A stretch of 64,000 nt of DNA, taken from Sphingobacteriia bacterium. GTDB taxonomy: Bacteria > Bacteroidota > Bacteroidia > Bacteroidales > UBA7960. Position 1 is the first letter of the stretch; every line of letters starts with the position of its first letter. A program made the translations under genes and the position numbers. The notes under the pieces are model-generated. The model ran no database searches. It saw nothing but the letters and a program-made list of their open reading frames with translations, and was not told where the DNA came from. Of this stretch, positions 50,247 to 60,171 are shown one piece after another. Location: the NCBI GenBank assembly GCA_011390785.1, contig JAABRR010000013.1, positions 1-64,000 on the forward strand. Direction: 5' to 3'.

Positions 50247-50957
50247 ATGGGAAGAGCATTTGAGTATCGCCGTGCGGCGAAAGAAAAAAGATGGGATAAA
50301 ATGTCAAAAGTATTTCCTAAACTTGCCAAAGCTATAACTGTTGCTGCAAAGGAAGGGGGCATTGATCCTGATGTGAATGCTAAATTGCGCACGGCAATTC
50401 AGAATGCCAAGGGTCAAAATATGCCTAAAGATAATATCGATGCAGCCATAAAGAGAGCGTCTGGAAAAGACGCGGAAACTTTTACTGAAATATTATACGA
50501 AGGAAAAGGGCCTCATGGAGTATTGGTTGTGGTAGAATGTGCTACTGATAATCCAACCCGTACCATTGCCAATATCAAATCTTATTTTAATAAAGCAGGA
50601 GGGGGCTTGGTTCCAACGGGCTCTCTGGATTTCATGTTTTCGCGTAAAGCGGTTTTTGAATTTGAACTCAAAGATTCTATGGATGTTGAAGAAATGGAAT
50701 TAGAGTTGATTGACGCCGGACTTGAAGAAATAGAAGTAAATGAAGGAACAGCCTATGCCTATGCTGACTACAAAGACTTCGGGCAGCTTAACCAGGCGTT
50801 TGAAGAAAAGGGTATTTCAATAATAAAAGCCAATCTTCAACGTATACCCACTAGTCCTCTTGAGTTTACAGATGAGCAGTTAGAAGAAATAGACAAGTTG
50901 ATAGATAAAATTGAAGAAGATGATGATATTCAGGCCGTTTTTACAAATATTGCCTGA
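50247..50957 (+). CDS. YebC/PmpR family protein
   Basis: The 236-residue protein has the family start [12 protein letters not shown] and the blocks [29 protein letters not shown] and Y-E-G-K-G-P-H-G-V. Family members were first described as transcription regulators. More recently YebC-type proteins (like mitochondrial TACO1) have been tied to translation of proline stretches. Which role applies here is open, though the window also encodes EF-P and a proline-rich surface protein. The N-terminal M-G-R-A-F-E rather than M-A-G-H-S-K-W is the variant usual in Bacteroidota. Monocistronic. Confidence 0.93.
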   Translation: MGRAFEYRRAAKEKRWDKMSKVFPKLAKAITVAAKEGGIDPDVNAKLRTAIQNAKGQNMPKDNIDAAIKRASGKDAETFTEILYEGKGPHGVLVVVECATDNPTRTIANIKSYFNKAGGGLVPTGSLDFMFSRKAVFEFELKDSMDVEEMELELIDAGLEEIEVNEGTAYAYADYKDFGQLNQAFEEKGISIIKANLQRIPTSPLEFTDEQLEEIDKLIDKIEEDDDIQAVFTNIA

Positions 50958-51015
50958 AGATTATTTTGATGAAAAATTATTAGGGGCATTTAAAAACCTG
51001 GTATGCGGGTTATTA

Positions 51016-51681
51016 TTAGAGTTTTTGATTGCCAGTATTGTAAATCTTTATCCAGGCAATGAGGCCGGCAATGGCAATCGCCAAAAAGACAAAATACTGA
51101 AAACTGGTAAAAACCAATCCCTTTTCAAAGTATAAGGGAACCGAAATAATATCGCCAATGATCCAGTAAATCCAGTTTTCGATTCGTTTAAGAGCCATTA
51201 GTAGCATACCTACAAGAAAAATAGAAGTTGTAAACGAGTCAACATACATCAGGTTCAACCCATCAAAGAAAACATAAGTGTTTAGATAATCCTGGTCACT
51301 TTTATTAAAGAACCACAACATTGCCAAAATTATAAAGTAAAATATAATTACAGCGGCAATACCCATTAGTTGCTGAAATTTACTGTTCCATTTAATGGGT
51401 AAAACTTTTTTCCGGGGCCCTTTGCGTGTCCACATATACCAACCGTATACACTCATAAGGAAGTAGAAGAAGTTTATACCCATATCTGCATATAATTTGG
51501 GCTCTATCAGAATGTAAACATAAATAAGTACAGAAACAATTCCTGTAGGGTAAACCAAAATATTGGCTTTGCTGGCATACCATACGCTTAAAAGTCCAAA
51601 TATAACTGCAATGACTTCAAGCCATGTAGTTGCCTGTAAGTTCTGCCAAAATAATTCGAAAAACCCTGTTAATAGAATCAT
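51016..51681 (-). CDS. pnuC: PnuC-family nicotinamide riboside transporter
   Basis: I start at the ATG at 51681, two codons inside the longest frame, which begins with TTG. The 221-residue protein has about seven membrane helices and the PnuC pattern. A-T-T-W-L-E-V-I-A-V-I-F-G-L comes first, then Y-A-S-K-A-N-I-L-V-Y-P-T-G-I, Y-G-W-Y-M-W-T and W-I-Y-W-I-I-G-D-I-I-S-V-P. PnuC takes up nicotinamide riboside or thiamine-like relatives by facilitated diffusion, trapped by a kinase inside. No nadR or thiamine kinase is adjacent and no TPP riboswitch is visible upstream, so nicotinamide riboside is only the default guess. A TATCTTTG promoter element lies 24 bases upstream. Confidence 0.9.
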   Translation of the reverse strand: MILLTGFFELFWQNLQATTWLEVIAVIFGLLSVWYASKANILVYPTGIVSVLIYVYILIEPKLYADMGINFFYFLMSVYGWYMWTRKGPRKKVLPIKWNSKFQQLMGIAAVIIFYFIILAMLWFFNKSDQDYLNTYVFFDGLNLMYVDSFTTSIFLVGMLLMALKRIENWIYWIIGDIISVPLYFEKGLVFTSFQYFVFLAIAIAGLIAWIKIYNTGNQKL

Positions 51682-51705
51682 GTACAATATTTTCTAAAAG
51701 ACCCG

Positions 51706-51713
51706 CAAAGATA
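51706..51713 (-). promoter_or_regulatory. Putative -7 element of pnuC
   Basis: The minus strand reads TATCTTTG, matching TAnnTTTG, 24 bases before the ATG. A TTG lies 15 bases further upstream (51731-51729), slightly closer than the usual spacing. Confidence 0.45.
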
Positions 51714-51814
51714 GAATTTTAATTTAAGCAAGTAATTAACTGCATGATTTGAAAAAAGTTTATGTATGTTAAGCTGGCCGGTTTGTAATAAAGAAAACTT
51801 CTTACATAAATTCA

Positions 51815-51822
51815 TACCTTTG
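51815..51822 (+). promoter_or_regulatory. Putative -7 element of the DEAD-box helicase gene
   Basis: TACCTTTG is an exact TAnnTTTG match, 41 bases before the TTG start codon. It supports translation starting downstream of about 51829. Confidence 0.5.
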
Positions 51823-51863
51823 CTATTTAGTTATCATCTTACCCATTAAATACATACAATACA

Positions 51864-53201
51864 TTGTTATTCTCAGATTTACAGCTCAATGACCAGCTCA
51901 TGGATGGTTTAAATGCCATGGGTTTTAAAGAAGCAACACCTGTACAGCAACAAGCTATTCCTTTTATTCTGGAAGATAAAGATTTACTGGCGTGTGCACA
52001 AACTGGCACAGGAAAAACAGCAGCCTTTATTCTTCCGGTTTTACATAAAATTGTTTCAGGAAATACATCAGGGGTAAATACATTGGTTATAGTTCCCACA
52101 AGAGAACTTGCCATTCAGATCGATCAGCAAATAGAAGGTTTGGGTTATTTTGTTTCGGTGAGTTCCATGGCTGTTTTTGGCGGAGGCGATGGTGTAACGT
52201 GGGAAGCCCAGAAAAAAAGTCTGGTTTTAGGGGCCGATATTGTAGTGGCAACACCAGGAAGACTTATTGCTATGTTAGCAATGGGCAAAATCGACTTTTC
52301 AACACTCAAACATCTTGTATTGGATGAGGCAGACAGGATGCTCGATATGGGTTTCTTTGAAGATATTATGAAAATTATCAGCCATCTACCCCAAAAAAGA
52401 CAAACACTATTATTTAGTGCCACCATGCCTCCCAAAATTGAAACCCTTGCCAATAAAATTTTAACTCAACCACAAAAAATTAATCTTTCTTTATCTAAGC
52501 CTGCCAAAGGTATTAAACAGCAAGCATATGTTGTTTATAACAATCAAAAGAATGATCTGTTGGCTCATATTCTTAAATCCCCTGATTTTGATTCTGTCTT
52601 GATCTTCGCTTCCACAAAAGTGAAAGTGAAGCAAATTGATGAATTATTGCGTAGCAAGGGGTTTTCATGTAAAGCCTTTCATTCTGATCTTGAACAAAAT
52701 GTTCGTGCAGAGATTCTGCGTGAATTTAAGAACCGACATCTTAGAATTATTGTTGCTACTGATGTTTTAGCTCGGGGAATAGATGTTGATAATATCAGTC
52801 TTGTTTTGAATTATGATGCACCTGGCGATCCGGAAGATTATGTTCATCGTGTTGGGAGAACTGCGCGGGCAGCCAAAACAGGTGTAGCCGTTACCTTTAT
52901 TGGACAAGAAGAACAACGAAAATTTGCAGGTGTAGAAAAGCTTATTGGTGATTTTGTTCCTAAAATTGAGGTGCCCGATGAAATAGGAGAGGGCCCCGAA
53001 TACAATCCTTTAAAGCGAGGGAGTTTTAACAGAGATCAGGGAAGAAGAAATTTTCATCATCGCAAAAAATCACAACAATTTGACGGAAGAAACGCAAATT
53101 TTAAAGATGGGGAAGTAGAAAAAACTGGCCGGTCAGGGTCCGATTCTAAAAGAAAGTATCATGGAAAAAGGGGAGGTAAAGCCCCGGAAGGTAAGAATTA
53201 A
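51864..53201 (+). CDS. DEAD-box ATP-dependent RNA helicase
   Basis: The 445-residue protein starts at a TTG codon. This is the only start that keeps the upstream aromatic residue of the Q motif (F3, then A-T-P-V-Q-Q-Q-A-I-P), and the frame is closed by a stop at 51828-51830. Motifs in order are A-Q-T-G-T-G-K-T (I), P-T-R-E-L-A (Ia), T-P-G-R-L (Ib), D-E-A-D (II), S-A-T (III), A-R-G-I-D-V (V) and H-R-V-G-R-T-A-R (VI). A basic glycine-rich tail of about 70 residues (R-R-N-F-H-H-R-K-K) probably binds RNA. It resembles RhlE-type helicases acting in ribosome assembly or RNA decay. It is followed 30 bases later by lnt on the same strand. Confidence 0.94.
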   Translation: MLFSDLQLNDQLMDGLNAMGFKEATPVQQQAIPFILEDKDLLACAQTGTGKTAAFILPVLHKIVSGNTSGVNTLVIVPTRELAIQIDQQIEGLGYFVSVSSMAVFGGGDGVTWEAQKKSLVLGADIVVATPGRLIAMLAMGKIDFSTLKHLVLDEADRMLDMGFFEDIMKIISHLPQKRQTLLFSATMPPKIETLANKILTQPQKINLSLSKPAKGIKQQAYVVYNNQKNDLLAHILKSPDFDSVLIFASTKVKVKQIDELLRSKGFSCKAFHSDLEQNVRAEILREFKNRHLRIIVATDVLARGIDVDNISLVLNYDAPGDPEDYVHRVGRTARAAKTGVAVTFIGQEEQRKFAGVEKLIGDFVPKIEVPDEIGEGPEYNPLKRGSFNRDQGRRNFHHRKKSQQFDGRNANFKDGEVEKTGRSGSDSKRKYHGKRGGKAPEGKN

Positions 53202-53231
53202 GAAGCTTGCGTTTTTAATACCTGAATATCA

Positions 53232-54962
53232 ATGAAAAAAAGTAATACTTCTACTAACCTTTCCAAGTCTCTATTTTTCAAATACAGGCTAATCAGTTTA
53301 GCTATTTTGAGTGGTATATTATTTTCTCTGAGCTGGCCGGCAAGGGGTATACCATTTATTATTTTCGTTGCATTTGTTCCACTGTTTATCATCGAAGACC
53401 ATGTTTTAAAGAATAAAGAAAGCTTTAATAAATATGCAGTTTTGCTTTATTCTTGGTTGAGTTTTGCTTTATTCAATACATTTACAACCTGGTGGATTGT
53501 TTTCGCTTCGATTCCCGGAGTTATAATGGCTGTATTTTTAAATTCTTTCTTTATGGCCATCGCTTTTTATTTAATGCATTTGGCCCGCAGAGTTCTACCC
53601 GGCAAACAGGGAGTACTCTCGTTATTGATATTCTGGGTAAGCTTTGAGTATTTACATATGGATTGGGATTTGAGCTGGAGCTGGCTTAATCTGGGTAATG
53701 TTTTTGCCACTTTACCCCTCTGGATTCAGTGGTATGAATATACTGGTACTCTGGGCGGAACTGCATGGATTATCCTTACAAATATAAGTCTGTTTTCATT
53801 GTATAGTGTTTATCAGACTCCCCTGCAAACTGTTGATGTAAGAAGTACTTTTGGTAACGATGATAAAGAAAAGATAAAAACCTACCTTAAAAATATGGAG
53901 CAATTTCATGTTGCCAAAAAGCGTTTTATTACAGGTTTAATTACATTTTTTCTTCTTCTTACACCGCCGCTGATTTCATTGGTGATATTGAATATTTATA
54001 AGCATCCTGTTGATCCTGTTGAAGTAGTTATTGTTCAACCTGGGCGAGATCCATATAAAGATGCAGAAAACCTAATGCAGGCAAGGCAATGGACGGATTC
54101 AATTATTTTATTGGCTAATGATAAGTTAACCGCTGATACACGTTTTGTTATTTCCCCGGAAGGTTCTATTCCGTCTGCTTTTTGGTTAAATGAACCAGAA
54201 GCACATTATGGATTTTCGGCCTTAGAAAAACATGCCCGAGAATATGATTCTCTTGCATGGGTTGCCGGTGTTATGATGTACAGACGATATGGAGAAATGG
54301 ATATTCCATCTGCAACTGCACGCAAATTCTCTAATGCCGACATGTATTATGATGTATATAATGCGGCTGTTTTTCTGGATTCGCAAGGAAATACAGATCG
54401 ATACTTTAAATCTAAACTCGTACCAGGAATTGAACAAATGCCTTTTAAACGGTTTTTAGGGCCGGTAGGTAGGCTGGTAGAGTATTTTGGTGGGACAGCC
54501 GGTAGCATGGGTACCCAGAAAGAACGAGAGGTATTTAAACATCCGGATGGAACGCGGGTAGCTCCGGTTATTTGCTATGAATCAATATATGGCGCTTATC
54601 TTAACGATTACGTAAAAAATGGCGCTGAACTCATATTTATTATTACAAATGATGGTTGGTGGCGTGATACTCCAGGTTATAAACAACATTTTCAATATTC
54701 AAGGTTGCGTGCTATAGAAACACGCAGATTTATTGCCAGGGCAGCTCTAACCGGAATTTCCGGGTTTATTGATTCCAGGGGGAATATTATTTCAAAAACT
54801 GATTGGTGGACAATTGATTCTCAAAGACAAATAATACATAAAAACAATAAGGCTACCTTTTATGTAAAACATGGAGATTATTTGGGTAGATTGTCTTTGT
54901 TTTTATTGATTTTGTTATTGCTTTATATGATAACTCAAAATGTTATTAAACAAAAGGCCTGA
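53232..54962 (+). CDS. lnt: Apolipoprotein N-acyltransferase
   Basis: The 576-residue protein has about six membrane helices in the first 190 residues and another near 233-255. The periplasmic nitrilase-type domain follows (about 263-545). Its catalytic triad is visible as E310 (S-P-E-G-S), K393 (Y-F-K-x-x-L-V-P) and C448 (V-I-C-Y-E), and a last helix closes the protein. The enzyme adds the third acyl chain to lipoproteins. About 50 residues between helix blocks (about 195-232) form a longer cytoplasmic loop than in E. coli. Many predicted lipoproteins in this window (at 11258, 27532, 35280, 42549, 57706 and 60683) would be substrates. Confidence 0.94.
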   Translation: MKKSNTSTNLSKSLFFKYRLISLAILSGILFSLSWPARGIPFIIFVAFVPLFIIEDHVLKNKESFNKYAVLLYSWLSFALFNTFTTWWIVFASIPGVIMAVFLNSFFMAIAFYLMHLARRVLPGKQGVLSLLIFWVSFEYLHMDWDLSWSWLNLGNVFATLPLWIQWYEYTGTLGGTAWIILTNISLFSLYSVYQTPLQTVDVRSTFGNDDKEKIKTYLKNMEQFHVAKKRFITGLITFFLLLTPPLISLVILNIYKHPVDPVEVVIVQPGRDPYKDAENLMQARQWTDSIILLANDKLTADTRFVISPEGSIPSAFWLNEPEAHYGFSALEKHAREYDSLAWVAGVMMYRRYGEMDIPSATARKFSNADMYYDVYNAAVFLDSQGNTDRYFKSKLVPGIEQMPFKRFLGPVGRLVEYFGGTAGSMGTQKEREVFKHPDGTRVAPVICYESIYGAYLNDYVKNGAELIFIITNDGWWRDTPGYKQHFQYSRLRAIETRRFIARAALTGISGFIDSRGNIISKTDWWTIDSQRQIIHKNNKATFYVKHGDYLGRLSLFLLILLLLYMITQNVIKQKA

Positions 54963-55109
54963 ATATTGCAAAATACACCCAGATTTTACTCAATAACGAT
55001 ATAAGTGTTTTTTTAAAAGTCAGTAATGCGTTTTCCTTAGCATTTAAATCAAAGTTTAATTTTATTTTTTGAAATGTGTTTTTTTGCTTTATGAAATCCA
55101 GAATATTTT

Positions 55110-56126
55110 TTAAGCTATATTAAACATCTTAAAAAATCCGGCAGTGTTTTCTGCTGCTTCATCTATACTTCGAAAAGATAGTTGAAGGTCATTTTTAATT
55201 TTCTCGTTCGAAAACCGAAAATTACTATTGGCACTACGGGCTGTTTCTTTGGTAATTAGGGGGTTAGTTCCTGTAATTACGCTCCTGATTTTTTCCATTC
55301 GCCAGGCAATTTCGCTAAGAGTTCGGCCAGCCTTGAAAAACGGAGGTTTAACTCCGGCATGTTTGGCAATAATTTGAAAGAATTCTTTATAGGAAAGATT
55401 TTCGCTGTTAATAATATACCTTTCATTAAAAATATTTTTAGCCATCAATTTGTGCATTGATTTGGCAACATCGCGTACATCGACAAAACCTGTAGTTCCT
55501 TTGCTGTAGAAACGTAACCCGTTTTTAACAGTAGTAAACAACCTTGCACTTGATCGGTAAGGATCTCCCGGGCCAAGAATTACAGAAGGATTTACAATGA
55601 CTACATTCATTCCCTCTTCTGATCCCCGCCATACTTCGCGTTCAGCCCCAAATTTGCTTATTGAATAATAGGAATTTTTCCTTGATGTTTTCCAAATCAG
55701 GGACTCGTCAACCCATGTCCCTTTATCTGGCCGTCCTACAGCTGCTATACTGCTGCAATGACAAAATTTATCTATATCGGCTTTCAAACAGGCATTAATA
55801 AGGTTAGCAGTGCCATCGATATTTATTTTTAACATTTGGGGGCGTTCTGATGGAACGAAAGACACTACGGCAGCACAATGAAACACCTGCTTAACACCTT
55901 TAAGTGCTTCGCGCAAGCTGAATATATCTGAAACATCTCCGTCAACCCATTCAATTAAGGATAACTGTTGCTGAAAATTATCTGCATTATACCATCGAAA
56001 TAGTTTTTCAACTATATCTGTTTTACTGCCATGACGGCGCAATGCTTTTACGCTTTTTCCTGATTGGGTTAGTTCAAATAGCAAATGCGAGCCCACAAGG
56101 CCTGTTCCTCCGGTAAGTAGTATCAT
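55110..56126 (-). CDS. NAD-dependent epimerase/dehydratase family protein (extended SDR)
   Basis: The 338-residue protein has an N-terminal T-G-G-T-G-L-V-G cofactor motif (5-12) and a catalytic Y154-x-x-x-K158 in Y-S-I-S-K-F-G-A-E. S125/S126 lies in H-C-S-S-I-A and the F-V-D-V-R-D-V-A block is present. It resembles dihydroflavonol-reductase-like or sterol-dehydrogenase-like SDRs of Bacteroidota, often annotated only as NAD-dependent epimerase. Similarity to the SDR at 17243 is limited to the family motifs. It is monocistronic, with 147 bases to the convergent lnt gene and a divergent promoter region shared with tyrS. Confidence 0.88.
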   Translation of the reverse strand: MILLTGGTGLVGSHLLFELTQSGKSVKALRRHGSKTDIVEKLFRWYNADNFQQQLSLIEWVDGDVSDIFSLREALKGVKQVFHCAAVVSFVPSERPQMLKINIDGTANLINACLKADIDKFCHCSSIAAVGRPDKGTWVDESLIWKTSRKNSYYSISKFGAEREVWRGSEEGMNVVIVNPSVILGPGDPYRSSARLFTTVKNGLRFYSKGTTGFVDVRDVAKSMHKLMAKNIFNERYIINSENLSYKEFFQIIAKHAGVKPPFFKAGRTLSEIAWRMEKIRSVITGTNPLITKETARSANSNFRFSNEKIKNDLQLSFRSIDEAAENTAGFFKMFNIA

Positions 56127-56395
56127 AATGCGAAATAATGATTTATATATGTTTGTTTAACCAAAATAATAGCCAAAAATTACCCTATATATGTCCAGAG
56201 TGTGTAATTTTGGCAAATGAGGAATTAATGCAACTTTTTGATAATTAAATTTACATAAAATCTTATATCTAAAACAGGATTTTGGAGCAATTGTTAAATA
56301 CACATCAGGTTTTCTGATCATAAAGGGAAAAATGATGCTAATAAATCAATAAATTATAATCAAATAATAGTAACCTAAATTAATTTTTCTTTTGT

Positions 56396-57685
56396 ATGAA
56401 TTTTGTTGAAGAATTGAAATGGAGAGGCATGATTCACGATATAATGCCGGGTACTGAAGAACAACTTCAAAAAGAAATGACTACTGCATACGTCGGAATT
56501 GATCCTACTGCTGATTCATTACATATAGGCCACCTGGTATCAATTATGATGTTAAAGCATTTTCAGGCTGCTGGTCATAAACCATTAGCCTTGGTGGGAG
56601 GTGCCACAGGAATGATTGGCGACCCCAGTGGGAAAAGCCAGGAACGAAATATGCTTTCTGAAGAAGCTCTCAATAATAACGTACTATGCATACAAAATCA
56701 ACTAAAAAAGTTTCTTGATTTTGAATCAGGCAATAATAAAGCTGAGATGGTTAATAATTATGACTGGATGAAGGACTTCTCATTTCTTGGCTTTTTGCGT
56801 GATATTGGAAAACATCTTACCGTTAATTATATGATGGCAAAAGATTCTGTTAAAAAGCGTATCAGTGGTGAAGCCAGAGAAGGTCTTTCTTTCACAGAAT
56901 TTACATATCAGTTGGTACAGGGTTTTGATTTTTTACATCTTTATCAAACTAAAAACTGCAAATTACAAATGGGTGGTTCTGATCAGTGGGGTAATATTAC
57001 TACAGGTACAGAATTGATAAGAAGAAAAACTGGAGGCGAGGCCTTTGCGTTAACTTGTCCGCTTATTACCAAGGCTGATGGCGGTAAATTTGGGAAAACT
57101 GAAAAGGGAAATATCTGGCTAGATCCAAAATACACTTCTCCGTATCAGTTTTATCAGTTTTGGCTGAACTGTTCTGATGCTGATGCTGAGAAATATATAA
57201 GAATTTTCACTTTGTTAACAAAAGAGCACATTGAATTGCTTATTACAGAGCATAAACACCAACCCCATTTACGAAAATTGCAGAAAGAACTTGCTAAAGA
57301 TCTGACTATACGTGTGCACTGCGAAAAGGACTATGAATTGGCAGTAGAAGCATCGGAGATACTCTTTGGTAAAGGCACAACTGAAACTCTGAAAAAACTG
57401 CCCGAAAATGTTCTCCTCGATGTTTTTGATGGGGTACCCATTTTTACTCTTGATTGGGAAATTCTTAAAGCGGGTATTCCTATTATAGATTTTCTGGGTG
57501 GAGAACTCATGATACTCAAATCTAAGGGAGAAGCAAGAAGGGCCCTTGCTGAAGGTAGTATCAGTATTAACAAAAACAAGGTTGATGAAAATTTTACCAT
57601 TGATCAGTCATCATTGCTTAATAACAAATATATTCTTGCCCAAAGGGGGAAAAAGAATTTCTTCCTGATTAAAATGAACCAGTAA
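56396..57685 (+). CDS. tyrS: Tyrosyl-tRNA synthetase
   Basis: The 429-residue class I synthetase has the HIGH motif as H-I-G-H (43-46) and the KMSKS equivalent as K-F-G-K-T (231-235), the TyrRS-specific form. G-G-S-D-Q-W-G-N supplies tyrosine and ATP contacts. The C-terminal S4-like RNA-binding domain is about 360-428. Length fits the bacterial TyrRS type. It is followed 20 bases later by an alpha-amylase lipoprotein gene on the same strand without terminator, so read-through of a housekeeping promoter into the amylase cluster is likely. Confidence 0.97.
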   Translation: MNFVEELKWRGMIHDIMPGTEEQLQKEMTTAYVGIDPTADSLHIGHLVSIMMLKHFQAAGHKPLALVGGATGMIGDPSGKSQERNMLSEEALNNNVLCIQNQLKKFLDFESGNNKAEMVNNYDWMKDFSFLGFLRDIGKHLTVNYMMAKDSVKKRISGEAREGLSFTEFTYQLVQGFDFLHLYQTKNCKLQMGGSDQWGNITTGTELIRRKTGGEAFALTCPLITKADGGKFGKTEKGNIWLDPKYTSPYQFYQFWLNCSDADAEKYIRIFTLLTKEHIELLITEHKHQPHLRKLQKELAKDLTIRVHCEKDYELAVEASEILFGKGTTETLKKLPENVLLDVFDGVPIFTLDWEILKAGIPIIDFLGGELMILKSKGEARRALAEGSISINKNKVDENFTIDQSSLLNNKYILAQRGKKNFFLIKMNQ

Positions 57686-57705
57686 TTTTTTGCCATAATT
57701 TTATT

Positions 57706-60108
57706 ATGAAAACTTTAAAATTGAAAAATCATTTTCCGCTGGCATTTTTGTTCTTAATAATTGGGTTGTTTTATTCTTGTTCTGAGAAATCAGATTCTCA
57801 TATTGAAGCTGACAAACATATTTTTGGACTGGCAAGTATTATTGAGCTTCAAGGTGATGAAACAATCATTTTATTAAATGATTACTTTCACTCAAAAGCC
57901 CTTCCACAAATAGATTCTGTTTCGGTACATTCATCATTAAGGTCTGATCTATCTACCGATAATTCTGTGCTTATAGTTAGTGCAAGAAGTCTAATTATCC
58001 CAATAATATCAGAGTTAAAGATATGGATAAATGGTAAGCCCCATAGTTTGCTGATGCGTGTTCCACTGAAAAATTATCATTCTTTTGTGTTCGATCCAGA
58101 TAATAAGCGGTACCGATCTGTTGCTTTAAAGGGTGAAATGACAGATTGGATGCCCTTACCCATGAACATGATTGATGGTGTTTGGCAGCTTAATATGCAA
58201 CTTGATCCCGGGGAATATGAGTATTTATTTGTTGCTGATGGGAATGAAGTTATCGATATTGGTAATCCGGATAAAGTTTCAAATAATACGAATGGTTTTA
58301 ATTCTGTAGTTCAAATTGGTAATCTTAATACATCAGATTTGCCACAAATTTACCCTACCCGGTCACGCGGTCGAAAGGTAAATATTCAGCTTGTTAATGA
58401 AATTGATGAAGTATTTGTTTTGTGGCAAAATTTTAGGTTAACTGGCCGGCAGGTGCAAATCAATGGTTCAACATTACAACTCTCTATTCCACATCTTGCG
58501 TCTGGCGAAAAAAGAAGTCATTTAAGGGTGGTTGCAAAAGGTCCCATGGGTATTAGTAATGATTTGCTCATTCCACTCGAGTATGGTAAGCCATTATTAA
58601 ATCCAGATTTGTTAATGCGGGAAGATTTTGAAGCTACAATAATGTATTTTTTAATGGTAGATCGCTTTTTTAATGGAAACACTGATAATGATATGAGGGT
58701 TGATGATCCTGATGTTTCACCCCGTGCAAATTATTTTGGGGGGGATTTGGATGGAGTACTTCAGAAACTCAAAGAAGGTTATTTTTCCGAACTTGGGGTA
58801 AATGCGATTTGGTTTTCTCCTATTTCGCAAAATCCGTTAGATGCTTATGTGGAGTTTCCCGAACCCAGAAGAAAATATACCGGATATCATGGCTACTGGC
58901 CCGTTTCACTTACAACAATAGATCATCGGTTTGGTACCGATGAAACTCTCGGGGAGTTGGTAACATTAGCCCATCAGAAGGAGATAAGTGTTCTTCTTGA
59001 TTTTGTATCCAATCATGTTCATGAAGACAACCCATTGATCAAAGATAATCCGGAATGGATAACACCCATAGAATTACCAGATGGAAGAAAAAATATTAGG
59101 TTGTGGGACGAGCAACGGCTTACTACCTGGTTTGATGAGTTTTTGCCCAGTCTTGATTTCGAAAACCCCATGGTTGTGAAAACTATGGTTGACAGTGCTT
59201 ACTATTGGGTTGATAGATTTCAGCTCGATGGCTTCCGCCATGATGCTACCAAACATGTGCCGATTAATTTTTGGCGTGAACTAACCAAAAAGATGAAAGA
59301 AGAGAAAATGTATATTGAGAACAAACGGCTTTTTCAGATCGGAGAAACTTTTGGCAGCAGAGAATTAATCAAAAGTTATATTGGTTCGGGTTTAATGAAT
59401 GGTAAATTTGAATTTAACCTGTATTGGGATGCCAGGGCCGTTTTTGCCCTGAACGATCAATCTTTCAAAAGATTGGATTATTCTCTACATCAAACTTTTA
59501 ATTATTATGGTTATCAGAACTTAATGGGCAACATTACCGGAAATCATGATATGCCAAGGTTTATTTCTTATGCAGGAGGAGATCTTAACTTTGAAGATGA
59601 TAATTCTCAGGTAGGTTGGGAGCGGGAAGTGGGTGTTGGAGATCCGGTTGGTTATAAAAAGCTATCTGCCCTAACAGCATTTTCACTAACTATACCCGGA
59701 ATTCCAGTAATATATTACGGCGATGAAATTGGAATACCCGGAGCAAATGATCCAGATAGCCGACGACCAATGATTTTTGAAAATCTTTCTCCCCGGCAAT
59801 TATTAGTCAAAGAAACTCTGCAAAAACTTACTCACCTGCGCAGAACAAATCTTGCCTTAACTTTCGGTAATTTTACAACGCTTAAAGTTTCTGATCAGGA
59901 ATATGTATTTGCCAGAACGTACTTTGAAAACAGAGTTATTGTAATTTTTAACAAAAGTGATCAACCAAAACAAATATCATTCGATTTACCTACGTGGTAT
60001 AGGGGATTGGATTACAAAAGTCATTTTAATGGTGAATTTCTAAATCAATCCGTTAAAATGAATGTGTCGGTTCCTGCTTATGGTTTCGAAATATTAACCT
60101 ATAGGTAA
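57706..60108 (+). CDS. Lipoprotein GH13 alpha-amylase/cyclomaltodextrinase-like enzyme
   Basis: The 800-residue product has a lipoprotein signal with Cys25 (F-Y-S-C). An N-terminal beta domain spans about 30-120. A CBM48/glycogen-binding-like module (about 125-205) has R-S-V-A-L-K-G-E-M-T-D-W and Y-L-F-V-A-D-G. A second beta domain follows, then the GH13 barrel (about 305-720). Catalytic residues are nucleophile D513 in G-F-R-H-D, acid/base E547 in G-E-T-F, and D615 in G-N-H-D. The enzyme should hydrolyse starch, maltodextrin or cyclodextrin at the cell surface or in the periplasm. It lies 20 bases after tyrS and 63 bases before mgsA, with a second GH13 lipoprotein further on. Confidence 0.92.
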   Translation: MKTLKLKNHFPLAFLFLIIGLFYSCSEKSDSHIEADKHIFGLASIIELQGDETIILLNDYFHSKALPQIDSVSVHSSLRSDLSTDNSVLIVSARSLIIPIISELKIWINGKPHSLLMRVPLKNYHSFVFDPDNKRYRSVALKGEMTDWMPLPMNMIDGVWQLNMQLDPGEYEYLFVADGNEVIDIGNPDKVSNNTNGFNSVVQIGNLNTSDLPQIYPTRSRGRKVNIQLVNEIDEVFVLWQNFRLTGRQVQINGSTLQLSIPHLASGEKRSHLRVVAKGPMGISNDLLIPLEYGKPLLNPDLLMREDFEATIMYFLMVDRFFNGNTDNDMRVDDPDVSPRANYFGGDLDGVLQKLKEGYFSELGVNAIWFSPISQNPLDAYVEFPEPRRKYTGYHGYWPVSLTTIDHRFGTDETLGELVTLAHQKEISVLLDFVSNHVHEDNPLIKDNPEWITPIELPDGRKNIRLWDEQRLTTWFDEFLPSLDFENPMVVKTMVDSAYYWVDRFQLDGFRHDATKHVPINFWRELTKKMKEEKMYIENKRLFQIGETFGSRELIKSYIGSGLMNGKFEFNLYWDARAVFALNDQSFKRLDYSLHQTFNYYGYQNLMGNITGNHDMPRFISYAGGDLNFEDDNSQVGWEREVGVGDPVGYKKLSALTAFSLTIPGIPVIYYGDEIGIPGANDPDSRRPMIFENLSPRQLLVKETLQKLTHLRRTNLALTFGNFTTLKVSDQEYVFARTYFENRVIVIFNKSDQPKQISFDLPTWYRGLDYKSHFNGEFLNQSVKMNVSVPAYGFEILTYR

Positions 60109-60171
60109 GATGTAAGAATTATTAATGCAAACACATCAATTATTTCATTTACTAATTTAATAAAGAAGCAG

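Noticed and set aside
51682-51863. TPP or NAD-related riboswitch in front of pnuC
   Set aside because: The 5' region is short and AT-rich, lacks the conserved TPP core, and has a -7 element only 24 bases from the start codon, leaving no room for an aptamer.
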